Origin: XYA12-FULL-58-9 sp001798605
Lineage (GTDB): Bacteria > Myxococcota > XYA12-FULL-58-9
Assembly: GCA_036736205.1 (NCBI GenBank)
Contig: DAINMX010000064.1
Span: forward strand, 1-29,884
Direction: 5' to 3'
DNA length: 29,884 bases
Part shown: one piece after another, positions 15,590-26,394 of the stretch
Position numbering within the stretch: the stretch's first letter is position 1
Layout: every line of letters starts with the position of its first letter
The notes under the pieces: model-generated
Seen by the model: only the letters and a program-made list of their open reading frames with translations
Told to the model about the DNA's origin: nothing
Database searches by the model: none
Translations under genes and position numbers: made by a program

Positions 15590-17518
15590 TTATCCGTCGT
15601 GGCGCAAGAACACAGCAGCGAGTGGCGGCAGGGTGACCTCGATGCTGTAGGGGCGTCCGTGGTGGGGTGTCTCAACAGCCAGAACGCCACCGAGATTGCC
15701 GATGTCGCTGCCGCCGTAAATGCCAGCGTCGCTGTTGAGGACTTCCTGCCAAGAGCCAGGTCTGGGGACGCCCACGCGGTAGCCCAAACGCGGTACTGGC
15801 GTCATGTTATAGAGCAACAAGAAGACTGAACCTCCAGTTTTGGGTTTGCGCAAGAAAGTGAAGACGCTCGCGTCGGCGTCATTGGCGTCGACCCATTCAA
15901 AACCCTCGGGTCGAACGTCGTGTTCATGCAAGGCCGGCTCGTTGACATACAGTCGGTTGAGGTCAGTGATCAATCGCTGCACGCAAGCGTGATTGTCGAA
16001 CTTGAGCAAATCCCACTCAATGCTAGCGTCGTGATTCCACTCGTTCCATTGGGCGATCTCCGACCCCATGAACAAGAGTTTCTTGCCGGGCTGACCAAAC
16101 ATGTACGAGTAGAGCAGACGGAGGTTGGCAAACTGCTGCCACATGTCGCCCGGCATCTTGCGGATGAGCGATCCCTTGCCATGTACAACTTCGTCGTGTG
16201 AGAGCGGCAACACGAAGTTCTCGGTAAAGGCATAGATCATGCGAAAAGTGAGCTCGTTGTGGTGGTATCGCCGATGGATTGGGTCGTGTTGCATGTAGGC
16301 GAGGGTGTCGTGCATCCAACCCATGTCCCACTTCAGTCCAAAGCCCAGGCCTCCCAGGTAGGTTGGGCGTGAGACCATCGGCCAATCCGTGGATTCCTCC
16401 GCCGCGTTTTGTGTGTCCGGAAACTCTTTGTAAGTCATCTCGTTCATTTGGCGCAGGAGACTGATCGCCTCTAGGTTTTCCCGGCCGCCATACTCGTTTG
16501 GGATCCACTCGCCCTGGGAACGGGAGTAATCGAGGTAGAGCATGGAAGCGACGCCGTCCACGCGCAGGCCATCTGCATGGCAGACGTCGAGCCAGAACAT
16601 GGCACTCGAAAAGAGAAAGCTACGCACTTCGTTGCGGCCGTAATTAAAAATGTAGCTTTGCCAATCCGGATGAAAACCCTTGCGGGCATCTTGGTGTTCG
16701 TAGAGGTGGGTGCCGTCAAAATAGGCGAGGCCATGTTGGTCTGTTGGAAAGTGCGCCGGCACCCAATCGAGTATGACGCCAATACCAGCTTGGTGCAGCC
16801 GGTCGACGAAATACAAGAAATCGTCGGGTGAACCCTGACGACTGGTCGGGGCGAAATATCCGGTGACCTGGTAACCCCAGGAACCGCCGAAGGGGTGTTC
16901 CATCACCGGCATCAGCTCGACATGGGTGAAGCCGGTCCTACGCACATAGTCGGCGAGTTTGTCCGCAGCTTCGCGGTAGGTGAGCGATCGGTTGCCTTCC
17001 TCAGGCACGCGCATCCACGAGGCAAGGTGGACTTCGTAGATGGACATGGGAGCATCGAGACTGTTCTTCTTTGCCCGCCCACTCATCCAATCTTGGTCAC
17101 CCCACTCGTGTCGCTGTTGCCAAACCCGCGATGCGGTCTTCGGCGGAATTTCGTGGGTGCGTCCAAACGGATCGGCTTTCTCGACTTCGTAGGACCAATA
17201 GCGCGAAAGCACGCGGTATTTGTAGATATCGCCATGTCCGACGCCCTGAAAGAAGCCCTCCCAGATGCCTGACGAGTCTCGAGGTTGCAGGCGGTGACTG
17301 CCACGGTTCCAACCATTGAAATCGCCCATCACCGCGACTTCTTCGGCATCCGGTGCCCAGACGGCAAAATAGGTTCCCGAGATGCCGTTGATGGTTCGCG
17401 GGTGGGCGCCGAGCCGGTTGTAGAGCTTGTTGTGGTTTCCCTGGTTGAAGAAATAGAGGTCTTCGCCGTTCAACAAGGACCAATCGTCGCGTTTGAGGGA
17501 ATCGATCTTGGTGGTCAT
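15590..17518 (-). CDS. glgB: 1,4-alpha-glucan branching enzyme
   Basis: GlgB introduces alpha-1,6 branches into linear glucan. The 642-residue protein has an N-terminal CBM48 (about 35-120, with GTYFAVWAPDAEEVAVMGDF) and a GH13 barrel with the four family motifs. These are DWVPAHFPTD, DGLRVDGVASML (nucleophile D321), NAAEEST (acid/base E374) and LPLSHDEVVHGKGS (D442). A C-terminal beta domain ends at the His-Asp-Gly tail. The long extra N-terminal module (N1) of E. coli-type enzymes is absent, so this is the short form. Its ATG overlaps the maltokinase stop by 4 bp, indicating translational coupling. In the GlgE pathway it branches the maltosyl-extended chains. Confidence 0.96.
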   Translation of the reverse strand: MTTKIDSLKRDDWSLLNGEDLYFFNQGNHNKLYNRLGAHPRTINGISGTYFAVWAPDAEEVAVMGDFNGWNRGSHRLQPRDSSGIWEGFFQGVGHGDIYKYRVLSRYWSYEVEKADPFGRTHEIPPKTASRVWQQRHEWGDQDWMSGRAKKNSLDAPMSIYEVHLASWMRVPEEGNRSLTYREAADKLADYVRRTGFTHVELMPVMEHPFGGSWGYQVTGYFAPTSRQGSPDDFLYFVDRLHQAGIGVILDWVPAHFPTDQHGLAYFDGTHLYEHQDARKGFHPDWQSYIFNYGRNEVRSFLFSSAMFWLDVCHADGLRVDGVASMLYLDYSRSQGEWIPNEYGGRENLEAISLLRQMNEMTYKEFPDTQNAAEESTDWPMVSRPTYLGGLGFGLKWDMGWMHDTLAYMQHDPIHRRYHHNELTFRMIYAFTENFVLPLSHDEVVHGKGSLIRKMPGDMWQQFANLRLLYSYMFGQPGKKLLFMGSEIAQWNEWNHDASIEWDLLKFDNHACVQRLITDLNRLYVNEPALHEHDVRPEGFEWVDANDADASVFTFLRKPKTGGSVFLLLYNMTPVPRLGYRVGVPRPGSWQEVLNSDAGIYGGSDIGNLGGVLAVETPHHGRPYSIEVTLPPLAAVFLRHDG

Positions 17519-19188
17519 CGTGGTTGATCCTCAGTGAGAGCGTGTCCGGTGGGCTCTAGCAGGTTGCACAAACCCCGCAGGGGGATGAGCAACCAGTCGG
17601 GGCGATTGTTGAGCTCGTATTCGAGCTCGTAGGCCGCTTTCTCCAAGAGAAAGACGTCCAAAAGAACAGCGAAATCCTCAGCCGACGCGGGCAGGATGTC
17701 TGCAAGAGCGGCGTGTTCTTTGTAAGCTTGAAGGAAGATGGCGCTTACCCATGCGTGCCATATCCTGGCCCAAAGTTCGAGGGCCGTCTTGTCTTTCGCA
17801 AGAATCGAGTTGTGCTTGAGTGCGCTGACCGAGGCGTAGTGAAAAGAGCGCAACATGCCAGCAACGTCCCGAAGTGGCGAAACCTTCAAACGGCGTTCTC
17901 CTATTGAGTGCAAAGGCTCTCCTTCGAAGTCGATAATAACGAAATCATCACCGGTGTAGAGCACCTGCCCCAGATGGTAATCGCCATGACAGCGGATGCG
18001 CTTGGTGACAATTGTGTGGTCAAGCAGCAGCTTCGTCCTGCGTTCCATCTCCGACTCGAGTGAGAGGACGACTTGAGCATCCGTTTGGAGCGCGTCAGGG
18101 ACGGTGTCCATACGCCGACGAAGGAGATCAAATGCTTGGACATTGCGGGCGTGAATCGACTCGTAGAGCGACTGCTGGTAGCGAGGGGTGAACGGCTCCG
18201 GGGCAAAGTCCTTTCCGGTCCCGGAGGCAAGCGCCGCGTGCAACTCTCCGGTTCGTTTGCCCAACAGCGCAGCCATCATGACGTAGGATCCAAGAGTGCT
18301 CACGACCTTCGCTGGTATGTCACCGCCACCCAACAAAGGGGTGCTCCGAACGGGCATCGGGCAGTCATTGGATTTTGCGTTGCTGGTCAATACATGCGTA
18401 AAGTAGTGGATCAGGGAGCCGAGGGTGAAGGTCCAGGCGTCACTCTCATTGGGGACGAAGCGTTGCAGCATGGCCACCGTGATCGGCTGCTTGCCGGGGC
18501 GGTGGTACTCCATGGCGCCCGCAACTTCGGGGGCATGGGCAAAATGGGCCTCCTCGGTGAGAAACCGCCCCACTTCAAGATCTGGATTGACACCTTCTTC
18601 GGTGCGTCGGAACAGCTTGAGAATCAACTTGTCGCCATAACGGACCGAAGTGTTGCTTTGCTCAGCTTGTACCACGTGTGCCACGAAAGAGGTGGGCTCC
18701 GCAGTGAGGAGAGACTCGAGAGCTCGGGTTGGCGTGGCGACCAGCTTGCCTCCATCGCCGTGCAGCGTGGTTTGGCGGGCGATGGTGTCGAGCAAGGCGT
18801 GGCAGAAATCGCGGTCATCGAGAGCCTCGAAGAGAACGCCCATCTTTTCTTGTTCACCCTTGATGTGTACGCGGGCAATGACAACGTTGTTCTGATAACG
18901 ATCAGCGGCGGGAAATTCGTCGTCGGTGGCACAGGTCAGGGTGAGAAAATAGGTCTCTGATGGTCCCTCGTCGTAGTTGACTTCGGTCATCGCGAAAACG
19001 GCTGTCGATTCACCGTAGGGCAATTGAACGGTTTCGAGGATCTCTGCGCGTGTGACGGGCCTAGCTTTTCCACCGAACCACCGTCGTCCGGCGAGGTATT
19101 TCGGCAAGAGCTCTTCGACAACGCCCCTGTTCGATACTTCGAACAATCGCGTCCAATGGCCCTCGGCTTCGAGGACTGTGTTCTGCAT
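17515..19188 (-). CDS. mak: Maltokinase (standalone Mak/Pep2 type)
   Basis: Maltokinase phosphorylates maltose to maltose-1-phosphate with ATP, supplying GlgE. I chose the ATG at 19188 because AAGGGGG lies just before it. An upstream ATG at 19233 adds 15 basic residues and has no clear ribosome binding site. From 19188 the protein has 557 residues. The N-terminal cap region has LAGRRWFGGKAR, typical of maltokinases. The aminoglycoside-phosphotransferase-like core carries the catalytic loop CHGDYHLGQVL (D403) and the metal-binding DFEGEP (420-425). In many bacteria this enzyme is fused to trehalose synthase (TreS); here it is separate and no TreS is in the window. Its stop overlaps the glgB start by 4 bp. 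Confidence 0.93.
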   Translation of the reverse strand: MQNTVLEAEGHWTRLFEVSNRGVVEELLPKYLAGRRWFGGKARPVTRAEILETVQLPYGESTAVFAMTEVNYDEGPSETYFLTLTCATDDEFPAADRYQNNVVIARVHIKGEQEKMGVLFEALDDRDFCHALLDTIARQTTLHGDGGKLVATPTRALESLLTAEPTSFVAHVVQAEQSNTSVRYGDKLILKLFRRTEEGVNPDLEVGRFLTEEAHFAHAPEVAGAMEYHRPGKQPITVAMLQRFVPNESDAWTFTLGSLIHYFTHVLTSNAKSNDCPMPVRSTPLLGGGDIPAKVVSTLGSYVMMAALLGKRTGELHAALASGTGKDFAPEPFTPRYQQSLYESIHARNVQAFDLLRRRMDTVPDALQTDAQVVLSLESEMERRTKLLLDHTIVTKRIRCHGDYHLGQVLYTGDDFVIIDFEGEPLHSIGERRLKVSPLRDVAGMLRSFHYASVSALKHNSILAKDKTALELWARIWHAWVSAIFLQAYKEHAALADILPASAEDFAVLLDVFLLEKAAYELEYELNNRPDWLLIPLRGLCNLLEPTGHALTEDQPR

Positions 19189-19244
19189 GCGGCCCCCTTC
19201 TTTTGCGCTCTTTACCGCGACTTGCTTCGACATCGGCGATTGCC

Positions 19245-21251
<2,007 letters not shown>

Positions 21252-21369
21252 GGGGATGATTATTAATACGGCTGCGCCGCTGGTGCAAAAGCTCATATTC
21301 GCTGGGTTCTCACTCCCATTTCAGCCACTGGGAGCTCTGTGCTAGGCTGGACCGCCTCTGGAGGTAGCC

Positions 21370-22116
21370 ATGACGATTCAAGCCATCAGCTTTGACCTTT
21401 GGGACACACTGGTTGTCGACGATTCCGACGAGGCGAAGCGAGCGGCGCAGGGTTTGCGCTCCAAACGGGAAGAGCGGCGATACCTCACTTGGCAGGCGGT
21501 CAAAGAGTACAGCGATTTGAGTCTCGAGCAAGTGACCCTGGGCTTTGATGTCCTTGATGCCGCCTTCAACAAGATGTGGCACGACCAGTTTGTGACCTGG
21601 CCCGTTGACGAACGTCTTGCCGTGTTGTTGAAGGGCTTGGGTTGTCAACTCCCCGAGCACGAATTCAGGAAGCTCATCGACGTGCAGTCACAAATGGAAG
21701 TGGTGATTCCTCCCGAAGCCATCGATGGCGTGCACGCGGCCCTCGAAAATCTGTCTGGGCGTTACCGCATGTGTGTTGTCTCTGACGCGGTGTTCACACC
21801 GGGCCGCTGCTTGCGCGAGCTTTTGGCTCACCATGACCTCGAACGGTTTTTTGAGGCCTTCGTCTTTTCTGACGAGGCAGGCCGCTCCAAGCCGCACCGC
21901 AGCGTCTTTGACGCTGCAGCACAAAAGATGTGCGTGCCTCTCGCGAACATGGTGCACATTGGTGATCGGCAACACAACGACGTCGAGGGCGCGCACGCGG
22001 TAGGGATGAAGGCAATTCTTTTCACCGCCTCGCGGGCGATTGACGAACCTGGTAATACCGCGGACGCGGTGTGCGGCACCTACGCGGAGCTACCAAGGAT
22101 TATTGATTCGCTCTAA
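21370..22116 (+). CDS. HAD-superfamily hydrolase
   Basis: The 248-residue protein has all four HAD motifs: I, DLWDT with nucleophile D9 and D11 or D12 region; II, S138 in CVVSDA; III, K174 in GRSKPH; and IV, HIGDRQHNDVEGA with D199 and D204. The long alpha-helical cap between motifs I and II (about 20-115) places it with haloacid dehalogenase or phosphoglycolate-phosphatase-like members that act on small phosphorylated molecules. The substrate is not readable. A good GGAGG lies 5 bases before the ATG. It is divergent from glgE, with about 118 bases between them that must hold both promoters; no clear promoter hexamers are visible there. It could remove a phosphate from a sugar, but that is inference from context. 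Confidence 0.88.
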   Translation: MTIQAISFDLWDTLVVDDSDEAKRAAQGLRSKREERRYLTWQAVKEYSDLSLEQVTLGFDVLDAAFNKMWHDQFVTWPVDERLAVLLKGLGCQLPEHEFRKLIDVQSQMEVVIPPEAIDGVHAALENLSGRYRMCVVSDAVFTPGRCLRELLAHHDLERFFEAFVFSDEAGRSKPHRSVFDAAAQKMCVPLANMVHIGDRQHNDVEGAHAVGMKAILFTASRAIDEPGNTADAVCGTYAELPRIIDSL

Positions 22117-22198
22117 TGCGCTGATTCATTCAGGTCATCATTGGAGCGGTTGTCTGGGTATTGAGCATCAACTCGAGCAACATGGGACGAAAAAAACA

Positions 22199-23050
22199 AT
22201 GACAGTTCGATTTTTGGTTATCGATGGTTACTCCAAGGAAGGTCGGCAAGATCTGGTCCAAGGTGGCGCAAGCATGGCGGGCAATCTCTATGAGCGCATG
22301 ATTACGCGCATCCTGCCCGATGCCGCCTGTGACATCATCTTTCCCTCAGACGAAGGTGGTGCGCTCCCAAGTGGTGCGGCACTCGAACAATACGACGCCA
22401 TCGCATGGACAGGGTGCTCACTCACCATCTACGACGACGACCCAAGAGTGCACCGCCAGGTGGGTTTGGCTCGAGCTGCATTCGAGAAGGGCATTCCCAG
22501 CTTCGGCTCGTGTTGGGGTGTGCAGATGGCAGTATTCGCAGCCGGTGGCGTTGTTGCGCCACACCCCCACGGTCGTGAGATGGGCATTGCCCGCAAGATT
22601 CAGCTCACCGATGCCGGACGCGGTCATCCCATGTATGCTGGCAAGTCGACCGTGTTCGATGGATTCATCAGTCACGTCGATGAGGTGACGCACTTGCCTC
22701 CAGGCGCGGTACAGCTGTCGCATAATCCCTACACCCGGGTGCAGTCAGCAGCGGTGACCCACGGCCGTGGGACGTTCTGGGGATTGCAGTATCATCCCGA
22801 GTACGATCTCCACGAAATGGCGCGGCTCACGTTCTGTCGCATCGACAAACTCATCGGCGGTGGATTCTTCAAAGATCGCCAGGCGGCGCTCACCTTTGTC
22901 GAGACAATGGAAGCGCTGCATCAGGATCCGAGTCGTAAGGATTTGGCGTGGCTTCTGGGCATCGACACCGACATCACCGACGTTGGCGTACGTCAATGTG
23001 AGGTGAAGAACTGGATCGAGAGGCTGGTGCTCCCGAGCATTCGCAAGTAG
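22199..23050 (+). CDS. Class I glutamine amidotransferase, GMP-synthase-like
   Basis: The ATG at 22199 gives 283 residues, and MTVRFLVIDGYSKEGRQDL is a natural start. The triad of class I amidotransferases is present: C105 in FGSCWGVQM, H199 and E201 in LQYHPEYD. It resembles the standalone GuaA N-terminal domain family. The extra 80 C-terminal residues, with FCRIDKLIGGGFF and WLLGIDTDITD, are found in some members that act on their own. These proteins hydrolyse glutamine or a gamma-glutamyl compound and often pass ammonia to a partner; no synthase partner lies next to it. It follows the HAD gene by 82 bases on the same strand. Confidence 0.9.
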   Translation: MTVRFLVIDGYSKEGRQDLVQGGASMAGNLYERMITRILPDAACDIIFPSDEGGALPSGAALEQYDAIAWTGCSLTIYDDDPRVHRQVGLARAAFEKGIPSFGSCWGVQMAVFAAGGVVAPHPHGREMGIARKIQLTDAGRGHPMYAGKSTVFDGFISHVDEVTHLPPGAVQLSHNPYTRVQSAAVTHGRGTFWGLQYHPEYDLHEMARLTFCRIDKLIGGGFFKDRQAALTFVETMEALHQDPSRKDLAWLLGIDTDITDVGVRQCEVKNWIERLVLPSIRK

Positions 23051-23060
23051 CAGCGCAATC

Positions 23061-23085
23061 TCGACGCGAGCACAACGCTCGTCGA
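23061..23085. terminator. Inverted repeat between convergent genes (weak terminator candidate)
   Basis: TCGAC-gc-GAGC pairs with GCTC-GTCGA around the loop ACAAC, a 9-bp stem with a two-base bulge, placed between convergent stop codons at 23050 and 23096. No T-tract follows on either strand, so it may be a barrier or a Rho-assisted stop instead of a classical terminator. Confidence 0.35.
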
Positions 23086-23095
23086 AATGTATCGG

Positions 23096-23296
23096 TCAGT
23101 GGATGGTGAAAGTCTTTCGGTACTCGGCGTTGATTTGGGCGCTGATCCAAGCGTCTATCTCCGCTTCACTCATTTCTTGGTCGATCACAGGTGCCTTCAC
23201 CCGTTCGGGGGGTGCGGCTGTGGCCAGGGCGACAATACCGCTGGTGGCGAGCATGGCCAGGGAGGCGGCGAGCATGGCGTAAAAGGTGTTTCTCAT
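23096..23296 (-). CDS. Small predicted secreted protein (66 residues)
   Basis: I chose the ATG at 23296 because GGAGG lies 6 bases before it; longer in-frame extensions run into the neighbouring gene. The protein has a signal peptide: MRNTF, a hydrophobic run to about residue 25 and a likely cleavage after ATA-A near 27. The mature part of about 38 residues is acidic, with EMSEAEIDAWISAQINAEYRK forming one predicted amphipathic helix. I do not recognise a family. It follows the 918-residue surface protein gene by 76 bases on the same strand and may be transcribed with it. Confidence 0.6.
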   Translation of the reverse strand: MRNTFYAMLAASLAMLATSGIVALATAAPPERVKAPVIDQEMSEAEIDAWISAQINAEYRKTFTIH

Positions 23297-23372
23297 CAGA
23301 TCCCTCCAAGCTGTGGCAACGTCAGTCAATTGCGCAATCGAGTAGACGTCACGGGACACCACAGTTGTACGG

Positions 23373-26129
23373 TTACCTGACCGAGCCGTCAAAAAAGTGG
23401 CGCCGACGAAGAAGCCAGAGCAACATCGCCAACAACCCGACCGCCAATGTCGCCACGAGGGGCAACCGGAAACCCAGGGCAACATCGACACCGCGGGTGT
23501 TGAACCGCAGTCTCGCGAGGATACGGGGCAATGTGCCGACCTCGGTTTCGAGGGCCGCGGCCAATTCCTCTCCGCCAGCTTCCACCAACTCTTGCCAAGC
23601 GCGCCAACCGTGCAGGTGGCGTTGCAGCTCGAGAGGGAGAGGAGACGGCGGCGCAGCCATTTTCGACGCCTTCTCTTCGTCAGTTAGGGCGTGCCAGTCT
23701 GGCCAGTGAACAGCGGCCTGTTCAATCTCCGACAACGAAGCATACCATTTTTGAGTGCGGTGGTTTCGCTCGACGTCTGGCAATCCCCACCACCACTCGG
23801 CGAGCTCGGCGCGTTCGGGCTCGCCCCGGGAGCTCAACCAGGCGAGCACGCGGATCGTGCGCTCGTCGCCCCAGGTGGTCTTACCTTCCTTGTCGGTGTG
23901 CTGGGCTTTGACCGCGGCGACGTGGTTTGTGTTAGCTCTAGCCCGCCAGGCGGCAATGGCTTTGTCGCGGCCGGCGGCGCTCGAAAGTTGCCACCATCTT
24001 TCGACTTCGTCGCGCACTTCCGGGGGCTCGTCAGCCAGCCAGGCTTCGACCTGCAACAGCTGCAGATCTCGGGCGCTCCAAATGGCAGGCGGTTGTGCCA
24101 TTAGGATTGCGCGCTCCCTGGCGCCAAACAATTGCGACCAAGTTTGCAGCCACTTCGTTCGTTGCGAGCTCGGAACGCCGGCCCACCAGGTGGTCAGCAA
24201 CCGTTCACGTTCGTCGGTGGGTTTCTTGTTCCAGTTGGCCAACTCGGTCTCGAGGGCATTGGCGTCGGCGAGGGCTGCGCGTGCGGACAACTCGGTCTGA
24301 GTTGGGTGGGTCACCTTTGCGAGGCCGCGTTTGGCGAGCGCAAGGGCTGCGCCCATATTTGCTTGGACCTGCTCGCTAACAGAGCAGGCATCTGGTGGCA
24401 GGGCAGCGTCCTGGTTCTCTGCCACCGCTTCGACGCTATAGCGCATACCCGCTGCGAGAAAGGCCAATGGCAATCGGTCTTGGTACTGGGTGGTGCCTGC
24501 GGGCACTCGGGCGACGTTGCGGGCATCGCCCGTGCGATCGACCCGCAGGACTCGATACCATGCCACCGTGGGCAGGCCTTGATCGACGGCCAATGCGCCA
24601 CGGTCGGGGCTGCCGGTGATGTCGCTGGGTGATTTTTCCCAGGTAACGGTGACGACGTCGTGCTTTTCGTAGAAATTGTCGCGGCTCGGGTCTGTGGCAG
24701 CGAGCTTTGCGTGGATCACCCGAGCACCGGCGAGGATGCGGGGCAGGTGCGCGGCGACGGCCTCGATGCCGGGTCCCTCCACCGCGAAGGTGCTGACCGG
24801 CACGACGCGATAGAGGGGTGGGGCAACGGGCAGCTCCTTCCATGTCTCGGTGAAGCTGCCGCGCCCAGGAGCTTCCTCCGCCACCAACTCGGCGACCTCG
24901 GCGACCCCCTCGAGGGTCTGCCCCGCGAGCACGAGAGCGCGCTCCGCAGGGTAGCCCTGGCAGCGGTACTCTGCTGCCAGTCGCTCGCGCATGCCCGCGA
25001 GGTTCTGGGTGCGATAGATGCGTATCGCGCTCGGCCGTGGTTGGTCTTGGGGTGGATTCCATTCGAGTCGCGCTTCCACATTTTTGTCGCTCTCCTTCTC
25101 ACTCTCCTTTTTTCTCTCCTTCTCGCTCTCAACCAGCCAAACCGAGAGGGTGCCGCCAATGGGCCCAGGTGGTTGCAACATTCTAGAGTGCAACTTCTCG
25201 ACTTCGTCGACCTGGGATTGCACTTGCTGCAACAGCTCGGCAAAGCCTGTTGTCGACAATTGCATTTCAAAGCCGATGTGCAATCCTGCCTCTTCTGCGA
25301 CAGCGATCAAATCGAGGGCATGGCCCAAGGACAGCTCGAGCCGGCGATAGGCGCGGAAGTGGTCATCGAGGGTGGCCTTCTTCTTGCGCAGCTTGACGAT
25401 GCGTTGCTCCGCCTTTGCTGTCTCGTCGAGAGCCTGGCTGATGTTGGTGAGCATGGTGTCAGGGTCGATCATTCGCATGTGAACGGGCCGTTGCCGCGAA
25501 AACAGATCGAGCACGGCATGGGCGGACTGGCACACACCACGCAAACCACGCACGAGATCTTCAAGGGGCTCTGCCACCTCACCATACCGAGTCGCATTGG
25601 CGAGACGCTCCAGCGAGTCGACGACCTCGGCGTGATAGCCTCGCGCCACAGGGGACAGGGCATCAGTCGGGACGCGGCTGGGAACATTGTCGTTGAGCCG
25701 GCCAAACACCTCGACCGCTGGTGCCGGCAACAAAGCCGCGGGGCCTCCGGCGGCGGTCTTCGCAGCCTCGTCGATGCGCTCGATGGCGACGACGATCTCG
25801 ACCAACGACAGACGGTAGAGGTCGATCAGCGCCTCAAGGCTGGAGGCGGCGCGGTGCAAACTGCCGAGCCGAGCTGTGGCCGTAGGTTCAAAGGCGTCAG
25901 GACCGACCTCGGTAGACCCATCCGCTGGATCGCCCAGGGTGCCGGCGGACTCGCCAACGCTGCCGGTGGAACCGCTGACGCTGCCAGCGGAATCACCGAC
26001 GCTGCCAGCGGACTCGCTGCTGCTGCCAGCGGAATCACTGATGCCGGTGTGCGGCTCTTGTGCCACAAGGAGTGATGGAAACATCAGAGCCGTGAGGATG
26101 AATGAGAGCTCTGTGCGTGATTGCATCAT
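23373..26129 (-). CDS. Large cell-surface protein with Ser/Gly repeats, Fn3-like regions and Trp-rich repeats
   Basis: This 918-residue protein has GGAGG before its ATG. Parts in order: signal peptide (1-23); a Ser/Gly/Ala repeat (31-65) in five 7-residue units such as GDSAGSV; a helical region (about 88-320); and a highly charged Lys/Glu stretch (335-350). Two fibronectin-III-like regions follow, about 352-450 with LEWNPP and AIRIYR, and about 490-575 with VVTVTWEKSP and YRVLRVDR. A Trp-rich region of three related units spans about 632-825, with WWAGVP, WWQLS and WWWGLP. A C-terminal TM (889-906) is followed by RRRHFF. That end would hold it in the membrane with the body outside the cytoplasm. 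No family is recognised. It probably works in surface binding or envelope structure. Confidence 0.75.
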   Translation of the reverse strand: MMQSRTELSFILTALMFPSLLVAQEPHTGISDSAGSSSESAGSVGDSAGSVSGSTGSVGESAGTLGDPADGSTEVGPDAFEPTATARLGSLHRAASSLEALIDLYRLSLVEIVVAIERIDEAAKTAAGGPAALLPAPAVEVFGRLNDNVPSRVPTDALSPVARGYHAEVVDSLERLANATRYGEVAEPLEDLVRGLRGVCQSAHAVLDLFSRQRPVHMRMIDPDTMLTNISQALDETAKAEQRIVKLRKKKATLDDHFRAYRRLELSLGHALDLIAVAEEAGLHIGFEMQLSTTGFAELLQQVQSQVDEVEKLHSRMLQPPGPIGGTLSVWLVESEKERKKESEKESDKNVEARLEWNPPQDQPRPSAIRIYRTQNLAGMRERLAAEYRCQGYPAERALVLAGQTLEGVAEVAELVAEEAPGRGSFTETWKELPVAPPLYRVVPVSTFAVEGPGIEAVAAHLPRILAGARVIHAKLAATDPSRDNFYEKHDVVTVTWEKSPSDITGSPDRGALAVDQGLPTVAWYRVLRVDRTGDARNVARVPAGTTQYQDRLPLAFLAAGMRYSVEAVAENQDAALPPDACSVSEQVQANMGAALALAKRGLAKVTHPTQTELSARAALADANALETELANWNKKPTDERERLLTTWWAGVPSSQRTKWLQTWSQLFGARERAILMAQPPAIWSARDLQLLQVEAWLADEPPEVRDEVERWWQLSSAAGRDKAIAAWRARANTNHVAAVKAQHTDKEGKTTWGDERTIRVLAWLSSRGEPERAELAEWWWGLPDVERNHRTQKWYASLSEIEQAAVHWPDWHALTDEEKASKMAAPPSPLPLELQRHLHGWRAWQELVEAGGEELAAALETEVGTLPRILARLRFNTRGVDVALGFRLPLVATLAVGLLAMLLWLLRRRHFFDGSVR
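25935..26039 (-). repeat. Five 21-bp tandem repeats encoding a Ser/Gly linker
   Basis: Five consecutive 21-bp units (core GCTGCCAGCGGA on the plus strand) encode SDSAGSS, SESAGSV, GDSAGSV, SGSTGSV and GESAGTL just after the signal peptide of the 918-residue protein. Because the unit is a multiple of 3, copy number could change linker length without frameshift. Confidence 0.85.
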
Positions 26130-26150
26130 GTGGTGCGCCTCCAGGCTAAT

Positions 26151-26160
26151 CTATCGATAG
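26151..26160. promoter_or_regulatory. 10-bp perfect palindrome upstream of the 918-residue protein gene
   Basis: CTATCGATAG lies 22 bases before the start codon of the minus-strand gene. It could be part of an operator. No matching -35 element was found near it. Confidence 0.25.
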
Positions 26161-26266
26161 CGCTGACCTTTTCCGGACTGCGGCGGGAGCAGGAAAACAG
26201 ATAGCGATGCGCGCGGTGCCGGTCAATTGCCGTCTGTGCGAGCCACAGTTCACGGATGCTTGAGAA

Positions 26267-26301
26267 CCACAGAAGATCTGTGATCATAGCCCACAGAAGA
26301 T
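26267..26301. promoter_or_regulatory. Palindrome and direct repeat upstream of the second toxin-antitoxin pair
   Basis: CACAGA-AGA-TCTGTG (26268-26282) is a perfect 6-bp inverted repeat. Its left arm is repeated directly 24 bases later (CCACAGAAGAT at 26267-26277 and 26291-26301). The site lies about 95-125 bases before the antitoxin start and could be an autoregulation site. The rest of 26130-26394 contains GAGGCGACC repeats near 26326-26345 and no gene. Confidence 0.4.
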
Positions 26302-26394
26302 GATTTGTTGGCTTCTTTGGCCGTCGAGGCGACCGAGGCGACCGAGGAAGAAGAACACGTTGAGGTCTAGCCGAGAGGCGTTTTGAGGTTTACG

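Noticed and set aside
22040..22198. In-frame extension of the amidotransferase to an upstream TTG
   Set aside because: It would overlap the end of the HAD gene and add a poorly conserved-looking tail, whereas the ATG at 22199 gives the natural family start.
24660..26075. Plus-strand open frame of 471 codons opposite the large surface protein
   Set aside because: GC-rich coding DNA often leaves an open antisense frame. The minus-strand gene has a ribosome binding site, signal peptide and repeats in frame; the plus-strand product is featureless.
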